A stretch of DNA of 64,000 nucleotides from Verpa conica (lineage: Eukaryota; Ascomycota; Pezizomycetes; Pezizales; Morchellaceae). Below the pieces are notes generated by a model. That model did no database searches, was not told where the DNA came from, and worked only from the letters and a program-made list of their open reading frames with translations. The first letter of the stretch is position 1; each line of letters opens with the position of its first letter. This document shows positions 22,987 to 33,586 of the stretch, piece by piece. A program made the translations under genes and the position numbers. The stretch is from assembly GCA_033030425.1 (NCBI GenBank), contig JAUFSD010000016.1, forward strand, positions 434,001-498,000. Direction: 5' to 3'.

Positions 22987-24640
22987 TTTTTTTGTGGTTG
23001 AAGATGTTGTGAGTGGATGGGTTTTTTTTGTTCGTGATTTTTGTTTAGGGGTATTGAAGAAGTGATGTCATGATTTAGAAGCACTTGTGACTAGGCTGAG
23101 AGACCCCGCGGGAATATTAACCCTTACGCTCAATTCTATAAAAGTTATGTCATTCACGACCCGCAACTAACGCCTATTCTAGCGCACTTAATAGCCTGAA
23201 AAACTAAGCAAGATCACTTTGATATCAAGTCTTTATATGTGAGTTTCTCTCATCCCTTACTTTCTATATTCCGGTAGGTATATAGCTACTGAGCATCAGG
23301 TATCACGTTTTTTATTATCCCCTGCCCTCTTCCACTGCTTTGCTTTTATACCCTGAGCTTTTTATGTGCTTGCCCTCTTTTCTCTCTTTAATGTATTTCT
23401 TTTTCTATTAGTAGCCAGTCTGCAGTTGACTTTACGAGTAGCTATCGACTAGATGAAGGAAAATAGTAATTCAAAAGGAGAAAAATGTGCCCCCCCCACC
23501 AGGAGGGAGGAATTTCTGAGATTCTTTTTATTGGCCAGCCTGAATTTTTTTGCGTATAAAGCTAAGATTGGGGGGGGGGCAGCCTTTTTCGCCGGGTTAT
23601 GGGATACCACTATGATGTAATTGAAGGCTTACCGAAACCAAGGAGTATCTTCTACCAGCTAGAAGCCAATTAGGGTATTGAAATGCCAACTATAGTTTAC
23701 AGAAAAAACTCTAATACCATGTATGAGCTAATAAAAAAAGCAATGCACATTGTGCGCCATTGCAGAGCCGAGTAGAGTCTAGAGAAGTGAACAGAGAGAT
23801 TATTGAGTTACATCTATCAATCAGAAAATATAGTAGATAGGTTATCAAAAAAGATGTGGACATAGAAATAGGCCGGAGAGGATGAGTTTTTTTACCTAAA
23901 TTAAGGTACAAGGACACAAGTTGTTTTTGTGTCTTTATTGTATTTAAAGAGGATTGGGAGCTTTAGATGTGAAATAATATTGAGTTAATAAAATACTATA
24001 ACTCAATGGCTCATGTACTTCATAATATAAACAAAAATAACTCCCTTGAGTAGGTGAAACTCCGAGTGATATTATATGATTAAAATCTTACTACTAACCC
24101 AAGCTCGAACCACTTCTAAAAATATCGAATCTAATATATGTAGTTTCCCATAGATTTCTATTAAAAAAAGGCATTGAACTGAATCTATAAAACACCCTAC
24201 TCAAGCACCAACCATCCCATCCCCATCCCACTACACCACACCAATTCTAGAATAAACACTACACGAACCAGCGCTCAATGTATTCTAGAATATATTCATC
24301 TAACATACATAACCAAGCAAATAACAAATATGCCACCAGATCCTACTCCATCACTCGCTACCCAACCCACAAAAGAAAGAAAAAGAATGCAAACACCCGA
24401 CCACCAACCATAACCTACAAAAAAAAAAAGAAAGTAAAAAAAGGAACTCCCAACCCGCTCAGCATAACAAAAGCAAAAAGCAAAAAGTGCAAAGAAAACA
24501 GAAAAAAAAAAACGCTCACAAAAAAGCCCACCCCCCCCCGGCAACACCTAAACCAAAAACCAAAACCAAAACCACGTCCAAATGATCAAATACCCCACAC
24601 CAGCCAAAACACCTTCAAGAGCATACACAATCCCACCTAG

Positions 24641-26694
24641 TCACGATATTACACACCCTCTCCTTCTTTCGCTCCTGCCCATTCCAAAGCCACCGACGCC
24701 CATACCACCGAATGCGAAATCATCGTCGTCAAGACCCAGCCGCATGCGTCTTCTGCGTCTTCTTGATGTGATGCCGTTCGCGCCGCCTTCCTCTGTCGAG
24801 ATCATGTGTTCGGCCCATTTTGTCTCGAGTTTGTTCGCAGAGGCCATGTCGCCGCGGAGGACGCGGGTTAGGTGGGTGTCAAAGGTTTGTTGCCAGCCGT
24901 AGAAGCATTTGAGCTGGATTAGGTCTGGGCGGGAGGGGATGGTCGTGACGGGGTTAGAGGCGGACTCGACGTTGCTGGCGAGGATGCCGCGTACGCCGCT
25001 CCAGGTTATGGATGCGCAGTCGAAGATGACGAGACGGAGTGCGATCCGTGTTGGTGGGGTTGTGGGGGTGGGGCTGGGACGGTACCGTACGATGCGGGCT
25101 GCTTCGGAGAGGGTGAGGTCGGTGATTCGCGCTGAGACTTGAGGTTAGATATTGATATATATAAAAGGGATTAGGGGGGGGCATACTGTTATCGACTTCG
25201 AGATTTCGTAACCCTATGCATTTTCGAATAACCTCCGTGACACCTACATCGCTCACGTTCTCACAATAGCTAACCCCAAGACTACGTAATCTCTTCGCCG
25301 CAGGTCCTCTCGCGAGCGCGACCAACGTCGCATTGGTGACCTCTGCACACTCCTCCAGATCCAAATGGCTTAGTCTCCCCGCGCCGGGAATCAACGCCGC
25401 AAACCCAGCGTCCGTGAGGGCCGCACACCCACTCAACTCTAGTCCCTCCAGATACGGCACATTACCCGCCAGACTCCTCAGCGCCGAGTCGGTGATGCGG
25501 GTACATCTCGAGAGATCCAGATGCACCAGTCTCCGGGGCGGGGCAAGTGTCCTATTCGTAAACGGGTCAACCTCTGGCTCCACACCCTCGCACAGGACTC
25601 TGATCGCCTCGTCGTTCACCGCGCTGCATCCGCCGAGGTGCAGTCTTTCGAGGGTATTGCTCTTGAACAGTACTCCCATGACGGATGTGTCGTCGAAGCG
25701 TTCAACCTCGTTTGCGCGGAGCTCTCGGAGGTGCTTGCAGGCTTCGAGGATCTTCTTGATCCCGCGGGAGTCCATGCTGGTGCACCAGGAGACGTTGAGC
25801 AGTTCTAGGTTGAAGCAGGATTGCGCGATGAGCCGGCAGATGCTATTTGTGACGGTGGTGAGGCCGGAGAGGTTTAGTGAGACGAGGGACGGGTTGCGGA
25901 TGATTATGAATTGGATTGAGGCCCGGTTGAGCCGGCAGCCCTCGAGGGAGCATGTTATGAGATTTCGACAGGCGTTCCATACTGCTTCTTCGCGCCAGTC
26001 GTTCTGTAATTGTACGCAGCCTCTAGAGAGTAGTTAGTACTGGCTGTAGTAGTAATGGGGGGGGTATAGAGGGAATACCGTAGATTTAGATTCTTGACGA
26101 ATGGCCCAGCAGTAGTAACAATCTTTGCCAACTGGTCTACGGGAATCTTATTGTAGTACCCAGTCGCATCCAGTGTTCTCCATAACTGCCCGTCGAAGCA
26201 GAGTGTATGCCATTTCTTAGATACCTAAAAACACGAGAAATAAGCTCAATCGCCAAGCATACATATAAAAAAGGAAAGAAAAAAAGACCCACCCCTGAGC
26301 ATCGCACCAACTCCTTCGGTTCCAAGTACCCCAACACCTGAACCTTGACCTCATCCGGCAATGCGCTCCAGCAATCTTTTGGCTGCCGTCTCCTCGGCGG
26401 TACACTAATCCTCAACGTCTCCCCCTCTGTCCCGTACGGTATCTCTACTGTTTCAAGCACCCTTATCGCAGGCTCGTTACTGGGTGTTGAGGGCCCGGTG
26501 TAGAGTGAGATGCAGGATACGGCGTGCTTGCTGATGTATACTGTTGGTTTCGACACAGCTCTACCGTCAAAGGTAGAGAGCTGCGGCGAAGAGGAGATTC
26601 TAGAGAGACGCTCGAGGAGTCTGCGGCGGTGGCCGCGACGGGCGCGGGGTTGGTGGGGTTTCGGCGGGGGAGTAATATCTGTGGGGAGGGCCAT
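24641..26694 (-). CDS. F-box and leucine-rich-repeat protein (SCF substrate receptor)
   Basis: F-box/LRR proteins bind Skp1 through the F-box and recruit substrates to SCF ubiquitin ligases. Four exons: 26694-26293, 26224-26079, 26022-25187 and 25137-24641, giving 626 aa; introns are 49-68 nt. A low-complexity basic N-terminus is followed by the F-box at about 115-160 (WSALPDEVKVQVLGYLEPKE, then VSKKWHTLCFDGQLW across an intron). A run of about ten LRRs of the cysteine-containing AMN1 type follows (LNLSGLTTVTNSICRLIAQ, LNVSWCTSMDSRGIKKI, LDLSRCTRITDSALRSL, LDLEECAEVTNATLVAL). The end is an Arg- and Gly-rich tail (SRRRRRRMRLGLDDDD). Similar to Pof2/GrrA-class fungal proteins; the substrate is unknown. 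Confidence 0.88.
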
Positions 26695-27917
26695 GGTGGG
26701 ACTTTTAAGAATTGAGAAATGAGAGCTTGAGTGGGGGGGGGGAGGGTTTAGAGAGAGGGGGGGAAGGGAATCAAGAGGGTTTTGATCCCCTAGAAATAAT
26801 AAAAAAAAGCGATCGGTTGACGGCAAGACGAGGCTATAAGATTATCTCCTTCTCCCTCGTTGGACGGGCGTTCTTTGTCTCGGGCGGGGCGGTTTCGAAA
26901 TACTTTACAGGAGGTTTGGAAACACAGCTGCCCGGGAGAGTTGGTGATCCTTTTCTAATTCATCTCTCACCACGAGATAAAAAAGAAAAGGGTGTGAGTG
27001 AGCACGAGTCCAGACCAGTTGACCGTCCCAGTGCTGTAATCCTTGCTATCTATGGGGGAGTTATTGCCCTGAAGATCGTGTTTATTCCTGTACCCCTCAT
27101 TCTGTGTCTTTTGTCTATTCAGTCTTTATTCTCTGTTGTATATCTTTGATCGATCTAGTACTTACTCTCTTTACTCTCCTCTTTTATTCTCTTCTATTCC
27201 CCCTCTCTCCCTCCCCTCCCGCGTATAGCTGCCCTACCGGCTATGATAGCTTATCGATAAGTTCCCCTCCTCCAGCGGATCGGGGGATCTTACTGTAAAT
27301 CTGCCTGTTTATGCAGGGCGCCCAAGCCAGAGCCTGGTGGGGCAGAGACCCCTGCGAGGGGACTCTCGTGATCCTGTCTACTGGGCTCGCGGCACACCAA
27401 AAGAGAGAAAAGAGGAAAGAGAAAAGAAAAGAAAAAGAGAAAGAAAAAGAAAAAGAGAGCCTCGTTGTGTGAGCTGTCTCCACGTGTTTTGTGTGAATAC
27501 CTAACCCTGCGAGGGATCTTCGAGACTTTGACTGCTTGGACAAGTCTGGTCCTTTCAGACTATTATTTATAATATTCATTTGTGGTGATGTTCTGTAGGG
27601 GGTTGATTTGATGGTGATATTCCCCAGTTCCTCTATGGTATTAAATCCTCTTTCCCTCCCTCCCTATTAAATCCCCTTCTCTCTTCATATTAAATCCTCT
27701 GTATTAATCCTCTTCCCCTCCTCGTCTAACGCGGTTATAAACCCCCCAATCTTACTGCATCTTACTCTTGTACCACACCTCCCTCGTGATACTCCCACAC
27801 CCCTGAGCCTCACACCTTCCCCTGCAAGGGTCACCCACCACAACCCTAACCCTCCGCCAGCAAACAACTGCTCTTCCCCCATTCCAACTCCCCCCCCCCC
27901 GCCATGAACCCCCGGCA
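26695..27917. promoter_or_regulatory. 1.2-kb divergent intergenic region between F-box/LRR and PXA genes
   Basis: No gene was recognised. The F-box/LRR side has a G-run; the PXA side is strongly CT-rich (about 27620-27900), typical of fungal core promoters and leaders. An AG-rich tract (about 27400-27460, gaaaagaaaaagag repeats) lies between. Both promoters must lie here. Confidence 0.5.
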
Positions 27918-29496
27918 ATGACATCCACCTCCGCCACCCTCTCCGCAGCGGCCGCATCCTCAATCGACAAGCCCACACAATCGCTCATCCGCCGCGTACT
28001 GTGTTCCCACGCGCCGCCGTCGCAGCCGCTCGAGGACCTGTTGAGCCCGCTCACAAAGAGCCCGAACGTCGACGTTCAGCTGTATGCGCTGCTGGCAATA
28101 GTGTGCAGAGACTATATTGATAGCTGGTACTCAAAGATCACGAATGACCAGGCGCTCGTGAGGGAGGTTGTGAGGGTTGTGGCGGCGGTTGTGGCGGCGG
28201 TAGAGCATAGGGTAGATAATGTATTTGGGAATTCCTTACCTATGCTTCTAAGAGTAATTGCTAATACAGTATGTAATAAAAAGATTGATCTAGAGTTATT
28301 ACTACTCGATGAACTACCCGCGCTGTTTGAATGCCATATCAAAGGTAGGAGATCCAGAAAAAACCTCATTAATATTCACAATCTAACAAAGACAAACAGA
28401 CTACCGTCTCGCACTGTCTAGAACCGGAACTTCAATCTCTCCACACCTCACCACCGCCCAGATATTCCACAACCTACAACCTCACCCTGCGCTGGAATGT
28501 CCTGCTTCAACTCACCTATACAACAAACTGCTCTCTTCAGGGTTGATCTCCGCGCTCCTTCCCCCAGACGACCTCTACAGTCCCTGTTCCAATGCCCTTC
28601 TCCGAGACCTCCTCTCGACCATGATCCTCTCCAACACAATCGAAAAACTCAGCGAGCCCTGGATGATCTATGAGATAATCACAAAACTAATAACCCTCTT
28701 CACAAAACCCAGCACCACCACCGAAGAAAACCCCCCATCTACACCTTCTTCTTCCCCACCACTACCGCCACCTCCTCCTCCCACATATGCCGCAGTCCGC
28801 ATGATACCACCCACACTCGATACTCTCTTAACACTCACGACGCGGGTATTAAGCGTCTTCAAAACATACTTCGTCGCGCTCCTGCACACACTCCACACAC
28901 CACCAGCGCCGCCCCCGCGCCAAAAGCCATTCCTTAGCATGTCAGTATGGCGGCTCATTCCCGAGTACTTGGGGCTATCGCGGCTGCAGCCCTGGTTGAT
29001 AGGGGGACTGATGCTCCTCGCGAGGCCGTTCACGACACGGAGCAACAGGGCCGGCGCGGTACTAGACGAGCTTCTAGCTAGCGCCGTGAAAGAGAAGCTG
29101 AGCGAGGAGGTTGTAGTGTCGTTGCTGGGCGTGATCAGGAGTACAGTGTTTCCCGGGAACGCGCCTATGGGTCCGGGAAGGCCAATTCCGAGCGAGAGGG
29201 AGAAAGCCAGGATCAGAGATGCGGCGGTGGAGGCTATACTAGGTGTTATACCGGCTGCTGTAAGGCGGGTGTGGTTTGGTGGGGTGGAAGAAGAAGAAGA
29301 CGGGGAAGGGGAGAAGGCGGAGGCGAGGAGGGAGGAGACACTTAAGCGACGGGTGGACGAGTTGTATTTGGATGTGTTTAGTGTGAAGGAGATTAATAGG
29401 CATTTGTGGTATAATGTGTTGGATCTGGTTGTTGGGAGGTTGGTCCCGGAGTTGGTGGAGAGTGGTCCGAGTGAGGTTAGGAAGAGGAGGATGTAA
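27918..29496 (+). CDS. PXA-domain protein (sorting-nexin-associated type)
   Basis: PXA domains occur in large sorting nexins (Mdm1/SNX13-like) and in stand-alone fungal proteins such as S. pombe Pxa1, linked to endosome, vacuole or nuclear-envelope membranes. Model: exons 27918-28211, 28284-28344 and 28400-29496, giving 483 aa. The PXA domain covers about 45-230: IDSWYSKITNDQALVREVV, IDLELLLLDELPALFECHIK, then after an intron DYRLALSRTGTSISPHLTTA and the end SEPWMIYEIITKL. A proline-rich linker follows, then a conserved-looking C-terminal helical part (ELYLDVFSVKEINRHLWYNV). No PX domain is present. The first intron (28212-28283) is inferred from homology; its frame also reads through unspliced, so that junction is uncertain. 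Confidence 0.82.
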
Positions 29497-29865
29497 TGAG
29501 TATATCTCTGTGTGTGTATTTATTGATAGAGTGGGATTCTTTTGTAGATTGGCGTTGGATAATCACCTATTTATGAACTTTTATGATTTACTTGGGGGTC
29601 TAGATGATTGCGTGTGGACTTCAAAAAAAATAGGTGACATTCCTAGATAAATATTACACTCCTCCTCATAGTCCTTCATGTATTATCTATTCATTCCTCC
29701 CTTCATGGTGAATACCACCGAGTGATATACCATGAGACTCGAACCCTCATTGACTAACTAAAATCTAGCCCTACCTAAAAACCCTACCCGAGAAAATTCG
29801 TCTATATAACAAGTCCCCTCCCACCTCTCTTTGTAAACTTTTCTTTCCCCTTCAGCCTCCTCCTT

Positions 29866-30150
29866 ATGGCTCCCACCCTCCCCCCACCCCCAGCCAACTC
29901 ATCACGGCTTCCCTTACACACGCCTATCATATGGCAAGCCTCCTCACTATGGCTCTCGGCTCTCTTAGCCTTCCACTCCTTCCTCTGCCCCACTTGGTTG
30001 GTAGCCATAGTTGGGTGCCTCCGAGTGGGGTTTTTAGCCCGTTTATGTTTTGGGGGGTCTTTGGGTCTGGGTTGGTACTGCGGAGAGAAGCTGGTTATGC
30101 TCTTCACTGACGGGTGCTATAGTCGGCTTCGGTTTTTTGAGAATCTCTAG
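29866..30150 (+). CDS. hypothetical small hydrophobic protein
   Basis: Open frame of 94 codons starting MAPTLPPPPANSSRLPL, with two hydrophobic stretches (about 25-50 and 52-70). Upstream, a TATA-like ctatataa (about 29801) and a CT-rich leader (29815-29865) look like a real promoter. No family was recognised, and the C-terminus may be altered by an unplaced intron. Confidence 0.35.
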   Translation: MAPTLPPPPANSSRLPLHTPIIWQASSLWLSALLAFHSFLCPTWLVAIVGCLRVGFLARLCFGGSLGLGWYCGEKLVMLFTDGCYSRLRFFENL

Positions 30151-31141
30151 AGCTTACTTTGCCTTGGTTGGTTATGTTACTTGTGACCTCTCCCCCTCCC
30201 CTATATATGAAGGAGATTGGGGGGCTAGTGGTCGGCGTCGAGGTTGGGTTCATAGTCGGTCACTCGATCTTGGCAGTTCGCGCGTTACGAACTTGTGTTG
30301 GGATAACGATAGTAGAGGCCTTATCTTATGATGGTTAATAGAGTTTTTTTTTTTTTTTTTTTTGAAGAACGTGTAGTTATGATGCAGGCGTCTGTTCTAT
30401 ACTGGGGGGGATAAATGATCAATATGTAGGCTTTGGGTTATGGGTCTTCTACGTAAGCTATATTTAATCTTTTCTCCTTTTTGTATGCTTACAGTGAAAA
30501 TACTAGTCAAGGCTCGAGCTCTACTAATCATGGATAGAAATAGACCTTGGAAGTAGCTTGAGGGGGATTTGGTATTCTAGTCTTCTAGGCCGGTAATATT
30601 AACAATGTATGTAGGCTCACAAGGCACCGAGAAGATGAAGCTCGATGTAAAATTTAACATCTTGCATTGAGTCAACATCTATTTCTAAACCGATAGTTAA
30701 GTGCCTACAGTAAATCCCGTGCATAATCCTACCGAGCCCTACAATACCCCTTCACATTTACCCAGATAATCTAGTCTAGGAACGACTAGATATAGGCTTG
30801 AAGATTGTCGAATATACCCCCGGTTAGGACCCTGTTGAGAATAAGAGAGGACCTTTTATGATATGAAGCAAGGTCTGTGAATGTTCTTTTAGGACCTAGG
30901 TGTGAGCCAAAAGGGAGGGATATAAAGAGTGCGATGGATCGACTCCTCTGTTGAAAATTGACACTATAGAAGCACAGGTGTCGAAAGTGAATCTAGCAGG
31001 GCAGTAAACCCAATTATTAGTATATTTGATGTTACTACAAGCATATTGGAAGCGGTACCGTAGTGTAGTCATAAAAAATGGGATGCAAGAGTTGATTTAC
31101 TAAGAGTCATGAGTGCCATAGCCCTTGGGCCCCATGTACCC

Positions 31142-31509
31142 AGGGGTGCCGGAAAGTGATGCACAAGTCAAAATAAAATGACAATTTGCAGCAACCACTT
31201 AGAGAGCTTGACTAGTACTGAATGTCAGACTCAATTAGCATATGTAGATTTCACCTCTGGCCAAAAAAGTTGAAAAAATCCTATAGTAAACTGTCACTGT
31301 TTTATTTAACTATCTGAGGTCAAGCCCAGGGTGCTATATCTTCCCCCACAGATATGTTTTCTATGGTATAAAGATGGATATAATATTTTACAGTGCTATA
31401 AACCATCTTTAACATCAAGAACTATGCCTACTTTGAGTGTTTTGTTTTGGTAAAACAATGGTGTTTGGGTGTTGCTAGGGTAGGATGTGCATCACTTTCT
31501 GGCACCCCT
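31142..31509. mobile_element. MITE-like element, 368 bp, with 24-bp terminal inverted repeats
   Basis: The left end aggggtgccggaaagtgatg and right end catcactttctggcacccct are inverted copies over 24 nt with one mismatch. There is no transposase. The element interrupts a dispersed sequence: the flank gagtgccatagccc...catgtaccc (31111-31141) and the sequence after the next element (tactcatgattaattcatt) correspond to an uninterrupted version at 34971-35020. Confidence 0.65.
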
Positions 31510-31515
31510 CGGTAC

Positions 31516-31946
31516 TAGTGTGGTCCACGAGGCCGCTCGAGGCGAGGTAGTGAGGGTGGTCTCAATGTGCCTTGGCTTTGTGGGCCTCTGGCTTTGGCTC
31601 GCCTTGGGAATTAGGAGTCTGGCCTCGAGGTACCTCGAGGAGCCTTGACATATAGATCTATTTTTAGTAATAGTTAAAAGCTATTAAATAATGGCCAACA
31701 GTGATTGATCCATATGAGGCCATGGGCATTACCCCCTCCTCCAGGTGTATGTAGCATCAAACTATCATTCTATTGCTTGCACCTGTAATTTCACAAATGG
31801 TGTGACAAATTATAGTGGGAATAGCTAACTTATACTCCTACTAGAGCCTGTGATATTTTTTTAAATTTATTATTATTTACCTCGTGGTCCCCTCGGCCTT
31901 CCCCCTCCTCGAGGCCCCGAGATGCTCGGCCTCGTAGACCACACTA
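31516..31946. mobile_element. hAT-type MITE, 431 bp, with 8-bp target-site duplication
   Basis: Ends tagtgtggtccacgaggccg and cggcctcgtagaccacacta are inverted repeats of about 20 nt with one mismatch. The element is flanked by the direct repeat ctcggtac (31508-31515 and 31947-31954). An 8-bp duplication and TAGNG termini are hallmarks of the hAT superfamily. The interior is GC-rich near the ends (cctcgag repeats), AT-rich in the middle, and non-coding. Confidence 0.8.
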
Positions 31947-33094
31947 CTCGGTACTCATGATTAATTCATTTATTCATTCACTAAGAGTCATGAGGAATCA
32001 CTCGGTATATTCTCCATTACTTCGTATTTTATTCTACTTTTCTCATTAATTACATGAACCATTACTTCGTATCATTGACCTTCTATCGCTTGAATAGATG
32101 ATAAATGCTGTAGCTTTATATGATTCAGCACAAAAGTAATATAGAGTTTTAGGTTATACGTCGTCCAGGCCTAAAACCCTATTATGTACTCACCGGTCTA
32201 GACTACAGTTATTAGATGGAATTATGGAATTCTAATTAGATAACAGTCAATTTTATTACAGGATAATGCGTGCCTCGGCAGAGGCTTAATGAATGAGGCA
32301 GGGGATTTCTTTGACGCAGTCTGCTTTGATAACGCTTTTCGATGGAATTATGAGTGCTTCTCACGAGAAGGTCTACTCATACTAGATGGCTCCGCTATCT
32401 GTTTAGGAACTTTACCCAGGATTTTGACGATTTATTGGAAACTGGTGAGGGATTCAATGAACACTACATAATAACCCTTCTCAACTAATCTGGCATCTAA
32501 TTCACCGTCCTTTAAGCGCAGTTGAGTTTAAAGTAAACTGTTTTCAAGTTATTTAGCAGTGACAGCTCTTCCTTCTAGCTATTATATGGCTTTTTTTGAT
32601 AATATATCCCTTCTTGGAGCCTTTCACTCACCCCTCGTATTGAACTAAATCACTAATCTTGTGTGGAACCTCGTGCAGACAGAACTCGTCATACCTTGCA
32701 TATCAAGATTCAATATTTGCATCAAGCTACCCACGTATCATATCACTATATCTATAGAGAAGCAGGTCTAGGTACTATGCATCACCATTTCAATGAGAGA
32801 AACTTTAGCAAGAAGCCTTAATTATTCATGACAAGATGGCTCAACTCTTTACTGCAAGATAACGCACAATTCTTTTTGTTTACAGTAAAGATACAATTAA
32901 TTGCATCCTACAAACTTTGTTTTCAACTGTTACCTCTACTGAACTTTATACACATCGTAACCAGATATGAAATAATCCCGAAGAAAAAACAGACAACAGA
33001 CACGGACAGACAACAGACATAGATAGACACAGACACAATTGATGAAGGGAAAGCAGTACTCAATCACAACAACAAAACACCGGTCAAACTACTC

Positions 33095-33586
33095 CTAAGA
33101 GTGGTAGGAGATAATCCTATAGCTCGGCCTAGCATATTGCAAGTATCCGCCAGCTTTCACACGATTAACATCTTCATCATACCAACTACACTCCTCCACA
33201 ACACGCACCGCAGCATCAGCCAAGATGCTACATTGCACACAGATGGCAGGGGCCGCGGACCCGCACATGCCAATAGCAGCAGTACCCCAAGTAGACTTCT
33301 CCTGGCATTGAGAACCCCCGCCGTTGTCTTGGCAGCAGAATGTTCTGTCGCGGATCTGGCGGGCGGCACCGAGTAGATCTCCAGCCTCAGGGCTGCCGGC
33401 GGTGGTCTCGCATTTGAAGTAATCAGATTGTCTGGCGACGAGGTGGAAAAACTCATGGGTGTCTGGAACGGTGTCGTAGAAGTCCATTGAAGACTTGGTA
33501 AAGGTGAGGAGGGATTTAGGGGTAGGAACCCCAGCCACGATGGAGATGAGAAAGGCACCAAATAGAAGGGTAGACATTCTAAGCAT
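33095..33586 (-). CDS. small secreted cysteine-rich protein
   Basis: Single exon, 163 aa. A clear signal peptide (MLRMSTLLFGAFLISIVAG, cleavage near residue 19-21) precedes a mature part with eight to nine cysteines in a spaced pattern: KCETT, TFCCQDNGGGSQC, MCGSAAP, ICVQC, EECSWY. This matches a widespread class of fungal small secreted proteins with a GGG.QC core, distantly reminiscent of KP4-like killer-protein or effector-like folds. That comparison is from pattern only. The short C-terminal tail after GGYLQYA may be intron read-through. The likely site of action is outside the cell. Confidence 0.65.
   Translation of the reverse strand: MLRMSTLLFGAFLISIVAGVPTPKSLLTFTKSSMDFYDTVPDTHEFFHLVARQSDYFKCETTAGSPEAGDLLGAARQIRDRTFCCQDNGGGSQCQEKSTWGTAAIGMCGSAAPAICVQCSILADAAVRVVEECSWYDEDVNRVKAGGYLQYARPSYRIISYHS

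Larger units (their letters stand above)
20303..24640. other. 4.3-kb gene-poor stretch
   Basis: It contains a short tandem repeat (20764-20803), a fragment of the hAT-type MITE (21926-22001) and one possible small gene (22681-22986). Homopolymer runs occur near 23493 and 23570. From about 24160 to 24640 it is an A/C-rich tract next to the 3' end of the F-box/LRR gene. Nothing else was recognised. Confidence 0.5.
29497..33094. other. 3.6-kb gene-poor stretch with abutting MITEs
   Basis: It holds one possible small membrane-protein ORF (29866-30150), a T-run near 30344-30363, and two inverted-repeat elements at 31142-31509 and 31516-31946. The rest is AT-rich with no recognised gene. Confidence 0.5.

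Noticed and set aside
24278..24640. Lys/Pro-rich plus-strand ORF of 120 codons
   Set aside because: It is an A/C-rich low-complexity tract; the composition alone explains the open frame.
27241..27579. Minus-strand ORF of 112 codons with an SFSFSF stretch
   Set aside because: The repeat comes from an AG-rich simple tract in the divergent promoter region.
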